Assembly (NCBI GenBank): GCA_905480595.1
Contig: CAJQQY010000019.1
Location: forward strand, 1-55,906
Origin: an uncultured Saprospiraceae bacterium
GTDB taxonomy: Bacteria; Bacteroidota; Bacteroidia; Chitinophagales; Saprospiraceae
DNA: 55,906 nucleotides
Direction of reading: 5' to 3'
Positions 18,817-27,202 of the stretch are shown piece by piece; the stretch's first letter is position 1, and the number at the start of each line of letters is the position of its first letter. The position numbers and the translations under genes are program-made. The notes under the pieces were generated by a model. That model worked only from the letters and a program-made list of their open reading frames with translations. It made no database searches and was not told the origin of the DNA.

Positions 18817-20533
18817 GTTCACCGTTATTAAATAATGGTTGTAATAATATACTTACAAATACTACAATCAAACAGCCAATTAAGTTTAACCACAGGTAAG
18901 CAAGATTAATTACTTCGTAATAATCTAAGGCAAAGGTTGTCAAAACTACTAACTCTCCAACAAGTGCTCCCACAAAAACAGCTTTGGATTTTACTTTTTC
19001 GAAAAAGAATGCCACGACGAAAACTCCTAAAATAGTCCCGTAGAATAAGGATCCCACAATATTTACAAATTCAATTAGGTTTTCAAAAAGCGAAGCGACC
19101 GACGCAAATGACAAGGCAATACCTCCCCAAATTAAAGTGAAAAATTTAGCTGATTTTAAATAATGAGCATCTGATTTATTCTTATTCCAAGACCTTTTGT
19201 AGAAATCTATAGTGGTACAACTAGCCAAAGCATTCAGCTCCGAAGCAATCGAAGACATTGCAGCTGAGAAAATAACAGCTAGCAAAAGTCCCACTAATCC
19301 AACAGGTAAATGTTGGGTGACAAATGACATGAAAACATAATCATTATCTTCCACATCGATTTTTTCACCAGTTCGTGCGCCATAACTTGCCAATAAATTA
19401 TCTACATCTTTTCTGATTTTTGCATCTTGATCATTTAAATCTTTAAGCGTGATTTGAGATTGATTGATCGTTAATTGATCCTCCGAATTTAGAGCAGAAA
19501 CCATTGTTCGAATTTCGGTTTGTTTTTGCTCAAAAACTACATCGTACTTAGTTTGTAAATCTCGAAGTTCTCCTTGTGAAGCGGCGTCGGCTTCTATTTT
19601 TGCCAAATTAGATGGATTAAAATGTACCGGTGGTTTGGTGAATTGGTAAAACATAAAAACCATAATTCCCACAAACAACACAAAGAATTGCATTGGCACT
19701 TTAAAAATTCCATTAAACAAAAGTCCCAATCGACTTTCCGTCAAAGTTTTCCCTGAAAGGTATCGAGCGACTTGAGATTGATCTGTTCCAAAATAAGAAA
19801 GAAACAAAAATGTTCCTCCAAATAGCGCCGACCACATGTTGTATTTATTTTCCAAATCAAACTTAAAATCAACAATATTCAACTTGCCCATTTTTCCTGC
19901 CACACCTACCGTCTCCGAAAAAGAAATATCAGCAGGTAACTTGGTAATCAAAATGACAAATGCCGCAATCAAACCACCCATAATGATGATCATTTGTTGT
20001 TTTTGAGTTTGACTCACCGCAGTTGTTCCGCCTGACATAGTATAAAAAATAACCAAAACACCCATGACCCCAATTGTCCCATTCAAACTCCAACCCAAGA
20101 CTAAGGATAAAATAATCGCTGGTGCATAAATCGTAATCCCTGCAGCTAAACCTCTTCCAAGTAAAAATAAAAACCCCGTAAACTGCCGCATCCTCACATC
20201 AAATCGTTGCTCTAAATATTCGTATGCGGTGTAAACTTTGAGGCGATAAAAAATGGGTAAAACAAATACCGCCAAAATCACCATCGCAATCGGCAATCCA
20301 AAATAGAATTGCGCAAATCGCATCCCATCATCAAATGCTTGTCCTGGAGTAGATAAAAAAGTAATCGCGCTCGCTTGAGTTGCCATGATCGAAAGTCCGA
20401 TCGTCCACCATTTTAGTTCACGATCTCCAAGCAAATAACTTTCGGTTGTTTTGACTTTTCGGGTTTTCCAAAGTCCATAACAAACAATGAACAATAAAGT
20501 AAATGCCAATACAGCCCAATCAATAGTGTGCAT
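18797..20533 (-). CDS. Sodium:solute symporter (SSS family)
   Basis: Inner-membrane sodium-coupled transporter of the SSS/SLC5 fold. 578 residues with about 13 membrane segments. Family features include the first helix (DWAVLAFTLLFIVCYGLW), the conserved YLLGDRELKWWTIGLSIMATQASAITFLSTPGQAF, FGTDQSQVARYLSGKTL (about 247-263), and the sodium-site-like AAMSSIASELNALAS. A soluble insert at about residues 320-400 (KIEADAASQGELRDLQTKYDVVFEQ...) between membrane segments is helical and is typical of one bacteroidetal subgroup. The substrate is not evident. A 43-residue membrane protein gene lies 20 nt upstream in the same direction. The last codons derive from a repeat (18797-18816), so the C-terminus has probably been rewritten. 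Confidence 0.93.
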   Translation of the reverse strand: MHTIDWAVLAFTLLFIVCYGLWKTRKVKTTESYLLGDRELKWWTIGLSIMATQASAITFLSTPGQAFDDGMRFAQFYFGLPIAMVILAVFVLPIFYRLKVYTAYEYLEQRFDVRMRQFTGFLFLLGRGLAAGITIYAPAIILSLVLGWSLNGTIGVMGVLVIFYTMSGGTTAVSQTQKQQMIIIMGGLIAAFVILITKLPADISFSETVGVAGKMGKLNIVDFKFDLENKYNMWSALFGGTFLFLSYFGTDQSQVARYLSGKTLTESRLGLLFNGIFKVPMQFFVLFVGIMVFMFYQFTKPPVHFNPSNLAKIEADAASQGELRDLQTKYDVVFEQKQTEIRTMVSALNSEDQLTINQSQITLKDLNDQDAKIRKDVDNLLASYGARTGEKIDVEDNDYVFMSFVTQHLPVGLVGLLLAVIFSAAMSSIASELNALASCTTIDFYKRSWNKNKSDAHYLKSAKFFTLIWGGIALSFASVASLFENLIEFVNIVGSLFYGTILGVFVVAFFFEKVKSKAVFVGALVGELVVLTTFALDYYEVINLAYLWLNLIGCLIVVFVSILLQPLFNNGERVTVND

Positions 20534-20553
20534 ATTGAAAATTTAAAAAGTAA

Positions 20554-20685
20554 TTAGGAATAATATTTTGTAAGGAAGTAAAAAACAGAAATGAGCACAA
20601 AATGCAAAATGAGTACGAAAGCGTACATCTGATTCCACGTTTTGAAAATTGGTGGAGGTGGTTCTTCTTGATGTTGATTTTTCAT
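20554..20685 (-). CDS. 43-residue single-span membrane protein, likely symporter partner
   Basis: Encodes MKNQHQEEPPPPIFKTWNQM followed by one hydrophobic helix (about residues 21-38) and a short basic/aromatic tail ending KYYS. The ATG at 20685 is chosen because the proline-rich IFKTWNQMYAFVL pattern recurs in small proteins next to SSS symporters in Bacteroidota; the longer frame upstream to 20817 has no such character. It ends 20 nt before the symporter ATG, so the two are surely co-transcribed. By analogy with small subunits of other sodium symporters it may be an accessory subunit; that role is inferred. Confidence 0.75.
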   Translation of the reverse strand: MKNQHQEEPPPPIFKTWNQMYAFVLILHFVLISVFYFLTKYYS

Positions 20686-20830
20686 GTAGATGTATTTAGA
20701 ACATTTTTTGGAAAGACAAATATAGGAAAAAGGATTATCTAAAGAAGCCTTATAATTGGTTAATGATATCGTATTTTGTACATTAGTTCTAACAAAAATT
20801 ATTATTCTATTTTTCAAAAAATATATAAAA

Positions 20831-21769
20831 ATGAGACTTACTTATTCTATTCTAATGATAACATTCCTTGTTTTTTTTAGTTGTAAAAAAACGGAAGATG
20901 ACACTTCTCAAGCTACTGTAATTGACGAAAGTATCGTTATCAATTCAGCCAATTTAAATGATTATAAAGAAAGTTTAAAAGGGATCACTACTATAAATGG
21001 GGATGTCGAAATTAACGATATTAATTTTTTGTATCCAGCATTTATGAGTGATGTGGAAACGATTACAGGAGATCTTACTATTAGGAATAATGAAAGTATG
21101 GAAAGCTTAGAAGGTTTGGAAAAACTTAGATCGGTGAGAAGTTTAAAGATTTTTAGCAATAATGTTCTAGCAAATTTGGAGGCTATTCGTGAATTAGAAA
21201 TTAGTCAAGATTTGATAATTGGAAATACAACAGCTACAGATATTCCAGAATTAGATGTGGATATGTTGGCTGGGAAAGTGGATATTTTATCTAATAATAA
21301 TTTGGTGTCGCTTACATTTCTGGAAAATTTAGTAAGTGCAGATAAACTTACAGTTAAGGATAATGAAGTTTTACCCAACTTTGATGGATTAGAAAAATTG
21401 ACCCAAGTTGAAGGAGTAACTAATATTTCCAATAATATGAATCTGAATAGTTTGGAAGGACTGAATAACATGGAAAGCTCTTCCTCGATTACCATTTTTT
21501 CTAACTTGAAATTGGAAACATTAGACGCGTTAACAAAGTTGACGCAGGTTCCAAATTCATTTCAAGTGACTAATAATTATAATTTAGTTTCAATTGAAGG
21601 AATTCAAAATTTGACAGATTGTGCTTCCATGAAATTTACAATAAATTCAACCCTTGAAGATTTTTGTCCATTAAAACCATTTATCGAAAACAACCCTTCA
21701 ACAACCTTTGAGATTTCTGGAAATTTGGAGAATCCTATTATTCAAGATATTTTGGATGATTGTCCTTGA
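20831..21769 (+). CDS. Leucine-rich/receptor-L-domain-like lipoprotein
   Basis: 312 residues. The ATG at 20831 gives a lipoprotein signal (MRLTYSILMITFLVFFSCKK); upstream codons in the frame add a non-signal extension and are discarded. After the lipid-anchored Cys there are repeated ~23-residue units of the type LEGLEKLxxVxxLxIxxNxxLxxLE (for instance MESLEGLEKLRSVRSLKIFS, VLPNFDGLEKLTQVEG and LNSLEGLNNMESSSSITIFS). These are irregular leucine-rich repeats like those of receptor-L or BspA-like proteins, forming a parallel beta structure. The C-terminus has a Cys pair. It is probably surface-exposed and binding; the ligand is unknown. A second lipoprotein gene (broken) starts 50 nt downstream. 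Confidence 0.85.
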   Translation: MRLTYSILMITFLVFFSCKKTEDDTSQATVIDESIVINSANLNDYKESLKGITTINGDVEINDINFLYPAFMSDVETITGDLTIRNNESMESLEGLEKLRSVRSLKIFSNNVLANLEAIRELEISQDLIIGNTTATDIPELDVDMLAGKVDILSNNNLVSLTFLENLVSADKLTVKDNEVLPNFDGLEKLTQVEGVTNISNNMNLNSLEGLNNMESSSSITIFSNLKLETLDALTKLTQVPNSFQVTNNYNLVSIEGIQNLTDCASMKFTINSTLEDFCPLKPFIENNPSTTFEISGNLENPIIQDILDDCP

Positions 21770-21818
21770 TCTTTTTTGTCAAAAAATGTAGCAATAGAAT
21801 GACTCTTTTTAATTTAAA

Positions 21819-22880
21819 ATGATGAGAAATTTATTTTACGTAATGTTCATCTCTTTAATCTTTTATAATTGCAAGAAGGATGAGAATAATTTCATTTGTG
21901 GAAATAATATCACAATCTGCTAAAGTCCAATTGGACTTTCTTCCACCTCCGTAGACACTTGTTTTGATATACCATTTAGTAATACTGGACAAGTGATTGC
22001 AAATTTCAATTACGATTATCTCCATTCTCCAATTTCTAATGGAGTCGTAGATGATGAGTTTATTTTCATACATCATGATTTTGACGAAGAATGGAGAGTA
22101 TATAAGAGTAACCTTTGCGACGAATATTATGACGCAGGATTCGATATGACGCTTTTAAATAATCCTATACTATTTGATTGGAATCAGAACGATGAATTAT
22201 TGTTAAATGAAATATCTACATTTCAAGTATGGAGAGTTAATTTTGACGGAACTAACTTAGTTAAAATTACGAATAATGAAGGGAGTTATAGAGGGCCTCA
22301 ATGGTGTTTAAATGATAGTCTTATTTACTGTGTTTTTAATCCCTACGATTCTACTCATCCGCTTTATCCAGGTAAAATAATTTTAATGGATAGGGATGGA
22401 GAGATAGTTTATGTTTTTCCTGAAGGAATAGGCAAAGTTTCATCTGCGATAAGAGGAGATAAAATTTTAACTGGCGCAAATCATACTGGCATTTTTGAAT
22501 TAGGTTATATTTTGATTTCTACTAAAGAATTTATCTCAATGAAAGAATTTGATATTACTCAGATGAATGGATTTGGTTTATTGGGGTATATTTGGTTAAA
22601 TGATGAAGAAATTATTTATGCTCTACATAAACAAGCTGCGAGAAAAATAATTAAGTTAAATATTACGACACTAGAGGAAACTCTAATAATGGAAGAAGAT
22701 TGCGAAAATGTTGGATCAGGCGTAAGTGCTACTTTTCCTAACAATCAAGAAGAAGTATTAATGAGTAGATCAGAATATCGCTATGTGGCGAATCACCCAG
22801 ACTCTCTATATTACTTTCGAGAAATTATTAAAAAGAATATCGTGACGGGAGAAGAGTGGTTGTTGGATATTGATTTGTAA
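21819..22880 (+). pseudogene. Beta-propeller-like lipoprotein gene interrupted by an in-frame TAA
   Basis: Two ATGs at 21819 and 21822 open a lipoprotein signal (MRNLFYVMFISLIFYNCKK) that stops at TAA 21921-21923. The same frame then stays open to 22880. The continuation (SPIGLSSTSVDTCFDIPFSN, then VIANFNYDYL) looks like coding sequence of one protein of 354 codons. The downstream part has TolB/WD-like blade phrases (WRVNFDGTNLVKIT, GSYRGPQWCLNDSLIY, GKIILMDRDGEIVYVFPEG). Without readthrough the 295-residue part would need an internal GTG at 21993 and would have no signal peptide. So it is a recent nonsense mutation, a sequencing error, or recoding. A bidirectional terminator follows. Confidence 0.75.
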
Positions 22881-22935
22881 AAAGATGAAAGCGTTCAGCT
22901 TAATCAAAACTGAGCGCTTTCATCTTTTGTTTTAT
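22880..22935. terminator. Bidirectional terminator between convergent genes
   Basis: AAAGATGAAAGCG pairs with CGCTTTCATCTTT, and an inner TTCAG/CTGAG-type extension continues the stem. Flanking A- and T-runs suit both strands. It separates the interrupted lipoprotein gene from the DUF885 gene. Confidence 0.85.
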
Positions 22936-24671
22936 TTCACACTTGCAATCCAATCATTCACCAATTCCTCTAACACAAACAAAGGCACCGCTCCATTCAA
23001 CAAAACCACATCATGGAAATCTCGCAAATTAAATTTATTCCCCAAATCAGTTTCTGCTTTCTTTCGCAATTCTCGAATTTTCAATTCACCCATTTTGTAA
23101 GACAACGCTTGCCCTGGCCAACCAATATATCGATCAATTTCAGTATTCACCTCATGCAATGAAAGCGCAGTATTTGATCCTAAAAATTCTACCGCTTGAT
23201 CTCGCGTCCAACCTTTTGCATGAATTCCAACATCAACAACTAATCGGCAAGCTCGCCACATTTCGTAAGTCATCCGACCAAAATTTTCATAAGGAGTTTC
23301 ATACATTCCAGCTTCAATTCCAAGGTATTCAGAGTATAATCCCCAACCTTCTCCGTAACACGATAAGTATGTATTTTTTCGAAATTCTGGGAAGCCTTCT
23401 AACTCTTGCGCCAACGAAATTTGCAAGTGATGACCAGGCACCGCTTCATGCAAAGTTAAGGCTGGCAAAACATACAAAGGACGACTTTCCAACTTGTAAG
23501 TATTTACCCAATAATTTCCTGCTTTGTGTCTTTTGAGCGAACCACCAGAGTATCGACCACCTGTATAATTTGGTGCAATCGCCGCAGGAACAGGTTCCAC
23601 TCCATAAGAATTTCGTGGTAATGTATTGAAAAATTGAGGGAGCTTTCCATCCATTTTTTTAGCCAAATAAGATGCTTCTTTTAGTAATCCTTTTGGTGTC
23701 TTTGCGTAGAACTGAGGATCTGTTCTAAGGAAGGCGAGAAAGTCCGAAAAGCTACCTTCAAATTTTACATCTCGAATGATTTGTTCCATGTCTGCTCGAA
23801 TCCTTGCCACCTCTTTTTCGCCTAATGCGAAAATCTCATCAGAGGTCATCGGCAATGTTGTGAAAAATTGCACTCGTTGCTCGTAATACTCTTTTCCTTT
23901 AGGTAAATCGCTAGCAATCAAAGAGTTACGAGATTTTGGAACGTATTCCTCCTCCATGAATTTATCGAATTTTTGATAGGAAGGAAGGACATGAGTAAGA
24001 ATGATTTCCTTGGCTCGATTTTGTAAGTCAGTTTGTAATTCCTCTGGAACACTACTATTCATTTTGGAAAAAGGACCATAAAAACTACTCTTCGAAGGCG
24101 AGTCCACGAGGTAAGATTTAATCAATGCTTTGTAGTTCTTGACAATGACTTTTGGTTGTGTAATTCCTTTGTCCATACCTAGCCGCATGAGTGCAATATT
24201 ATCATCAAAAAACTGCGGAACTGCTTTTAATTTCTTTAAATATTTTTCATAATCATCGGCAGTTTCAAATGACATTCCTCGAACCATGTAAGAAAGATTG
24301 GTATAAAATCCACCTTCTGCATTTAGCGGCATCAAGTAATCTTCAAAACCAATTCTGGCAACTTTATCTTCCAATTGATATTTAAAAATATCGTAGTTGA
24401 TACGATCTTCCTTGGTCAGTTTACTTCGGTCAATGTTAGCTAGTTTTTCTAAAATTCCTTTCCAAAATTCAGCGTCTTTTTTTTCTCTTTCAGGCGTTAC
24501 ATCAGGGAGAAGTTCTGCATCATCATCTTTGCTTCGGAACTTCCATTCTTCATCAAAAATAGCGTGAAGCTCTTTTGATAAATCGTCGTTTTTATTTTCG
24601 GGAATGTCTTGTTGGCAACTTGTGAGGAAAACTAAGGCTGCGATGGAAAATAGGAAAAAAAGGTTTTTCAT
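22932..24671 (-). CDS. DUF885 family metallopeptidase-like lipoprotein
   Basis: 579 residues. The lipoprotein signal is MKNLFFLFSIAALVFLTSCQ. The DUF885 domain covers nearly the whole mature protein. The zinc motif is LHEAVPGHHLQ (about 405-415), with the downstream glutamate region YGEGWGLYSEYLG (about 435-447), like the HExxH plus E arrangement of gluzincins but in the HEAxPGHH form of this family. Other conserved phrases: NGAVPLFVLEELV near the end and GWPGQALSYKMGEL. Members are predicted dipeptidyl or oligopeptidases; the substrate is unknown. ATG at 24671. The promoter would lie in or next to the dispersed repeat at 24716-24857. Confidence 0.9.
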   Translation of the reverse strand: MKNLFFLFSIAALVFLTSCQQDIPENKNDDLSKELHAIFDEEWKFRSKDDDAELLPDVTPEREKKDAEFWKGILEKLANIDRSKLTKEDRINYDIFKYQLEDKVARIGFEDYLMPLNAEGGFYTNLSYMVRGMSFETADDYEKYLKKLKAVPQFFDDNIALMRLGMDKGITQPKVIVKNYKALIKSYLVDSPSKSSFYGPFSKMNSSVPEELQTDLQNRAKEIILTHVLPSYQKFDKFMEEEYVPKSRNSLIASDLPKGKEYYEQRVQFFTTLPMTSDEIFALGEKEVARIRADMEQIIRDVKFEGSFSDFLAFLRTDPQFYAKTPKGLLKEASYLAKKMDGKLPQFFNTLPRNSYGVEPVPAAIAPNYTGGRYSGGSLKRHKAGNYWVNTYKLESRPLYVLPALTLHEAVPGHHLQISLAQELEGFPEFRKNTYLSCYGEGWGLYSEYLGIEAGMYETPYENFGRMTYEMWRACRLVVDVGIHAKGWTRDQAVEFLGSNTALSLHEVNTEIDRYIGWPGQALSYKMGELKIRELRKKAETDLGNKFNLRDFHDVVLLNGAVPLFVLEELVNDWIASVK

Positions 24672-24715
24672 ATGTCGTTAATGTTTTGTATTTGCAAGAT
24701 AAAAAAAATAATGGG

Positions 24716-24857
24716 GATGGAACATGGATGCCGCGGATCGAGCAGACGTAAGTGGATTTGACGATCAGAAGAGTTATGGGATTCCATCTAATTGTAATTA
24801 TATAGTAATCGTCAAATCCGCTAAAATTCGCAACATCTGCTGCATCCGTGTTCCATC
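24716..24857. repeat. Dispersed palindromic repeat, copy A (~142 bp)
   Basis: The ends are inverted repeats: 24716-24738 (GATGGAACATGGATGCCGCG...) matches the reverse complement of 24835-24857 at 20 of 23 positions. Inside, GGATTTGACGAT is perfectly repeated in inverted orientation. Copy B at 44279-44388 shares these segments. No coding content. It may be a MITE- or REP-like element. Confidence 0.75.
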
Positions 24858-24885
24858 AAATAGCAATTTTTTCCATCCAAAAACC

Positions 24886-24893
24886 TATCTTTG
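24886..24893 (+). promoter_or_regulatory. -7 element (TATCTTTG) six bases from a start codon
   Basis: An exact TAnnTTTG match whose last base is at 24893; the methyltransferase ATG begins at 24899. Transcription would start at or within a few bases of the ATG, giving a leaderless or near-leaderless mRNA. The -33 region is only T-rich, with no clear TTTG. Confidence 0.5.
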
Positions 24894-24898
24894 CCCCA

Positions 24899-26098
24899 AT
24901 GAATTCACAAATAGATTTTATCCAAAAAATTTCAGAAAGTGTAGCCAAAGATACCTTCGTCCGATTGACATTGAGCAAGAATGCAGATCGTTCGTCTTCA
25001 CTAAAAAAGGTTTTAATCAAACTAGCCATGATTAAAAAGGAATTGCAATATTCCTTCGTTTTTCGACATGAGACGCAAGACATCACTAAGAATTTTTCCC
25101 TGAAAAATGGCGAAGAAGAACTAGGGAAATTAATCGGCAACGAATTTTGGATAGCTAACCTATTCACTACCGAACGTGATTTTGTTTTTGAAAAAAATAA
25201 AAAAGGGAAAACCAATATTCGAAATGGCAAACCTACTTTTTCCCAAAAACCTGATCGCCAACATGATAAAGATAAATCTGGTTTGATTCACAAAACAACT
25301 TACCTTCAGGAACTTGGAATCCTTGATAATAAAGATCGAGTGCAAAAAGGCAAGGGAGATAAATACAAACAGATCAAAAAGTTCGTCGAAGTCGTAGCTG
25401 ATTTGTTGCGAAAGAATCCACAGATTTTAGCTAATAAATTAACAGACGTAGATGGGCAAAAACCTATGCGAATCGTCGATATGGGTTCAGGGAAAGGTTA
25501 CCTGACTTTTGCACTATACGATTACTTAGTGAATGTTTTAAACTTAAAAGCTAAAATTACAGGTGTTGAAATTCGAGAAAACTTAATTGAGATTTGTAAT
25601 AATATAGCAGCTAATTCTAAGTTTGAAAATTTACATTTTGAGCAAGGTTTTATCCAAGGATACGAATTGCCCGAGACTGATATTTTGATTGCTTTGCATG
25701 CTTGCGATACGGCTACGGACGAAGCAATTGCCAAGGGAATCAAGGCTGATGCACAATTAATTATTTGTGCACCATGTTGCCACAAACAAATTAGAAAACA
25801 AATCAAAGATGACTCTTTGCTCGAACCAATTTTAAATTTTGGAATCTTAAAAGAGCGTCAAGCGGAAATTGTAACCGATACGATTCGTGCATTAATTTTG
25901 GAAGCAAATGGCTATAAGACCAAAGTTTTTGAATTTATTTCTATGGATCATACCGGCAAAAATGTGATGATTGTTGGTCAAAAAAGAAAGAAAGAAATAG
26001 ATCCAACAATATATTTAGAGAAAGTGAAGGAATTGAAAAAGCAATTTGGCATAGATTTTCATTATTTAGAAAAACTTATTCCCCGTTTTATTAAGTAA
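24899..26098 (+). CDS. SAM-dependent methyltransferase, METTL25/RRNAD1 type (Methyltransf_32)
   Basis: 399 residues from the ATG at 24899, chosen because a -7 promoter element lies just upstream and would exclude earlier starts. The N-terminal ~150 residues form a Lys-rich accessory region (FVRLTLSKNADRSSSLKKVL...). The Rossmann methyltransferase follows: motif I VDMGSGKGYLTFALYDYL (about 190), acidic motif ITGVEIRENLIEIC, then the family-specific LIALHACDTATDEAIAKGI and IICAPCCHKQIRKQI. This PCCH-containing group acts on RNA or ribosomal components in its few studied relatives; the substrate here is not known. Downstream lies an unrelated lipoprotein gene, 66 nt away on the same strand. Confidence 0.88.
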   Translation: MNSQIDFIQKISESVAKDTFVRLTLSKNADRSSSLKKVLIKLAMIKKELQYSFVFRHETQDITKNFSLKNGEEELGKLIGNEFWIANLFTTERDFVFEKNKKGKTNIRNGKPTFSQKPDRQHDKDKSGLIHKTTYLQELGILDNKDRVQKGKGDKYKQIKKFVEVVADLLRKNPQILANKLTDVDGQKPMRIVDMGSGKGYLTFALYDYLVNVLNLKAKITGVEIRENLIEICNNIAANSKFENLHFEQGFIQGYELPETDILIALHACDTATDEAIAKGIKADAQLIICAPCCHKQIRKQIKDDSLLEPILNFGILKERQAEIVTDTIRALILEANGYKTKVFEFISMDHTGKNVMIVGQKRKKEIDPTIYLEKVKELKKQFGIDFHYLEKLIPRFIK

Positions 26099-26164
26099 GA
26101 GGATATGTTTATTGCAAAATATCTTGGTATCCTTAATAAAGTTATTTTAATCAATAATAATAAA

Positions 26165-26674
26165 ATGAAATATTTAAATTACGTATTGTTATGTGTTGTT
26201 CTATTGGCAAGTTGTACTTCCGAAAAAGCACCAACTTTCGAAACAGGATGGTATTATATAGCAGGAAAGGATCAAGTAGATTCAGTAGAAAAGATAAAGA
26301 AAAACTCTCAAGATACTTTCTATTTAAATCCCACTCCAGTTGTTACTGTCCCTCACATTAAAGAGGTAATGATTTATTCAGGGATGGTTGGCAATGAAGG
26401 ATTGCAAGTGATCCTTAATGAGAAAGGAACGAAAATTTGGGCAGATGCTACCAATCTATATGTTCGAAAATATATGGGATTCGTGATTGATGATGAATTG
26501 GTTCATGTGCAAAGGATCGCCATGCAAAACCTTTACGGAACGACTACGGTGAATGAGAAATGGTTCGGTAAAAAATATTTAGAGGATGCAGCTGCAAAGC
26601 TTAACCTCCAAATATCTCAGGGTCAACAACCAGCAAAGTCAGAAACATCCAAGAAGTCAGAATCATCAAAATAA
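26165..26674 (+). CDS. Lipoprotein with a SecDF P1-head-like domain
   Basis: 169 residues from the ATG at 26165, which gives the lipoprotein signal MKYLNYVLLCVVLLASCTSE; the frame upstream is non-signal sequence. The mature part contains EGLQVILNEKGTKIWADATN and YMGFVIDDELVHVQRIAMQ. These resemble the P1-head segment of SecD (an element of the form x-A-x-x-F-x-x-x-T ... I-x-L-D-x-x-x-x-x-x-P-x-I), as seen in many small bacteroidetal lipoproteins. The tail is rich in Ser, Lys and Glu. It is probably an envelope protein; its role is unknown. Its last 74 nt overlap the 3' end of the minus-strand membrane-protein gene. Confidence 0.75.
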   Translation: MKYLNYVLLCVVLLASCTSEKAPTFETGWYYIAGKDQVDSVEKIKKNSQDTFYLNPTPVVTVPHIKEVMIYSGMVGNEGLQVILNEKGTKIWADATNLYVRKYMGFVIDDELVHVQRIAMQNLYGTTTVNEKWFGKKYLEDAAAKLNLQISQGQQPAKSETSKKSESSK

Positions 26675-27101
26675 GCATCGACCAACTTTTGTTCTTGATG
26701 AAATGATAAACGCCAAAGGAGAGCATATTTCCTAAAATGATGCTGCGCAAAAATGAACCTAGATTAAAGGTAATAAATGATAAAAATGAATCTGTGATCC
26801 TATCAGAGAAAAAGAGTAAGTGTATTGTATTAAAAATAAGGTAAGCGCCAAAAACAATAAAGGTACCCCAATAAAATAATACCCCAAGATTAATGTCTTC
26901 GTAATTTATTCTTTTGATAAAAAAATAGAGAGCGAAAATTATCGATACATAATGAGTTAGAATCGTCGGCAGAATTTCTTGTAGGAGCGATGTTATAGAG
27001 AGCCCAATAATCAAAATTAAAATAGCTTGAGAAGCAAGTTTCCATTTGTTTTGTGGAGGAGAAAAGTTGACTGATTCGTCTAGGATGGTTTCGTCTTTCA
27101 T
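26601..27101 (-). CDS. Multi-pass membrane protein of unknown function
   Basis: 166 residues from the ATG at 27101. About four to five hydrophobic helices (ILILIIGLSITSLLQ, YVSIIFALYFFI, VLFYWGTFIVFGAYLIF, FLSFITFNLGSFLRSIIL, MLILMILTSWMFLTLLVV), with a short acidic N-terminus. No family is recognised. The open frame extends further upstream to 27239, but that part would overlap nrtR and its operator and lacks membrane character. The gene is divergent from nrtR (101-nt gap holding the third palindrome), so the same regulator could affect it. Its 3' end overlaps the SecDF-like gene by 74 nt on the opposite strand. Confidence 0.65.
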   Translation of the reverse strand: MKDETILDESVNFSPPQNKWKLASQAILILIIGLSITSLLQEILPTILTHYVSIIFALYFFIKRINYEDINLGVLFYWGTFIVFGAYLIFNTIHLLFFSDRITDSFLSFITFNLGSFLRSIILGNMLSFGVYHFIKNKSWSMLILMILTSWMFLTLLVVDPEIFGG

Positions 27102-27162
27102 ATTTATTGTTTTTTCCAAAATTAAAAAACCTCTCATACTCTTCCTACCTTTCTCGAAAATA

Positions 27163-27192
27163 TTCTCGTATTTTGTACGCAAATTAAATTTG
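27163..27192 (+). promoter_or_regulatory. NrtR-type operator and -7 element upstream of nrtR
   Basis: TTCTCGTA-TTTTG-TACGCAAA (27163-27183) is the third copy of the palindrome seen at 27988 and 28040; the right half is identical and the CGTA/TACG core is perfect. One base later comes TAAATTTG (27185-27192), an exact -7 element, 10 bases before the nrtR ATG. Bound protein would cover the promoter, implying autorepression. I did not find a clear -33 TTTG at the right distance. Confidence 0.65.
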
Positions 27193-27202
27193 AATAGAAA
27201 AT

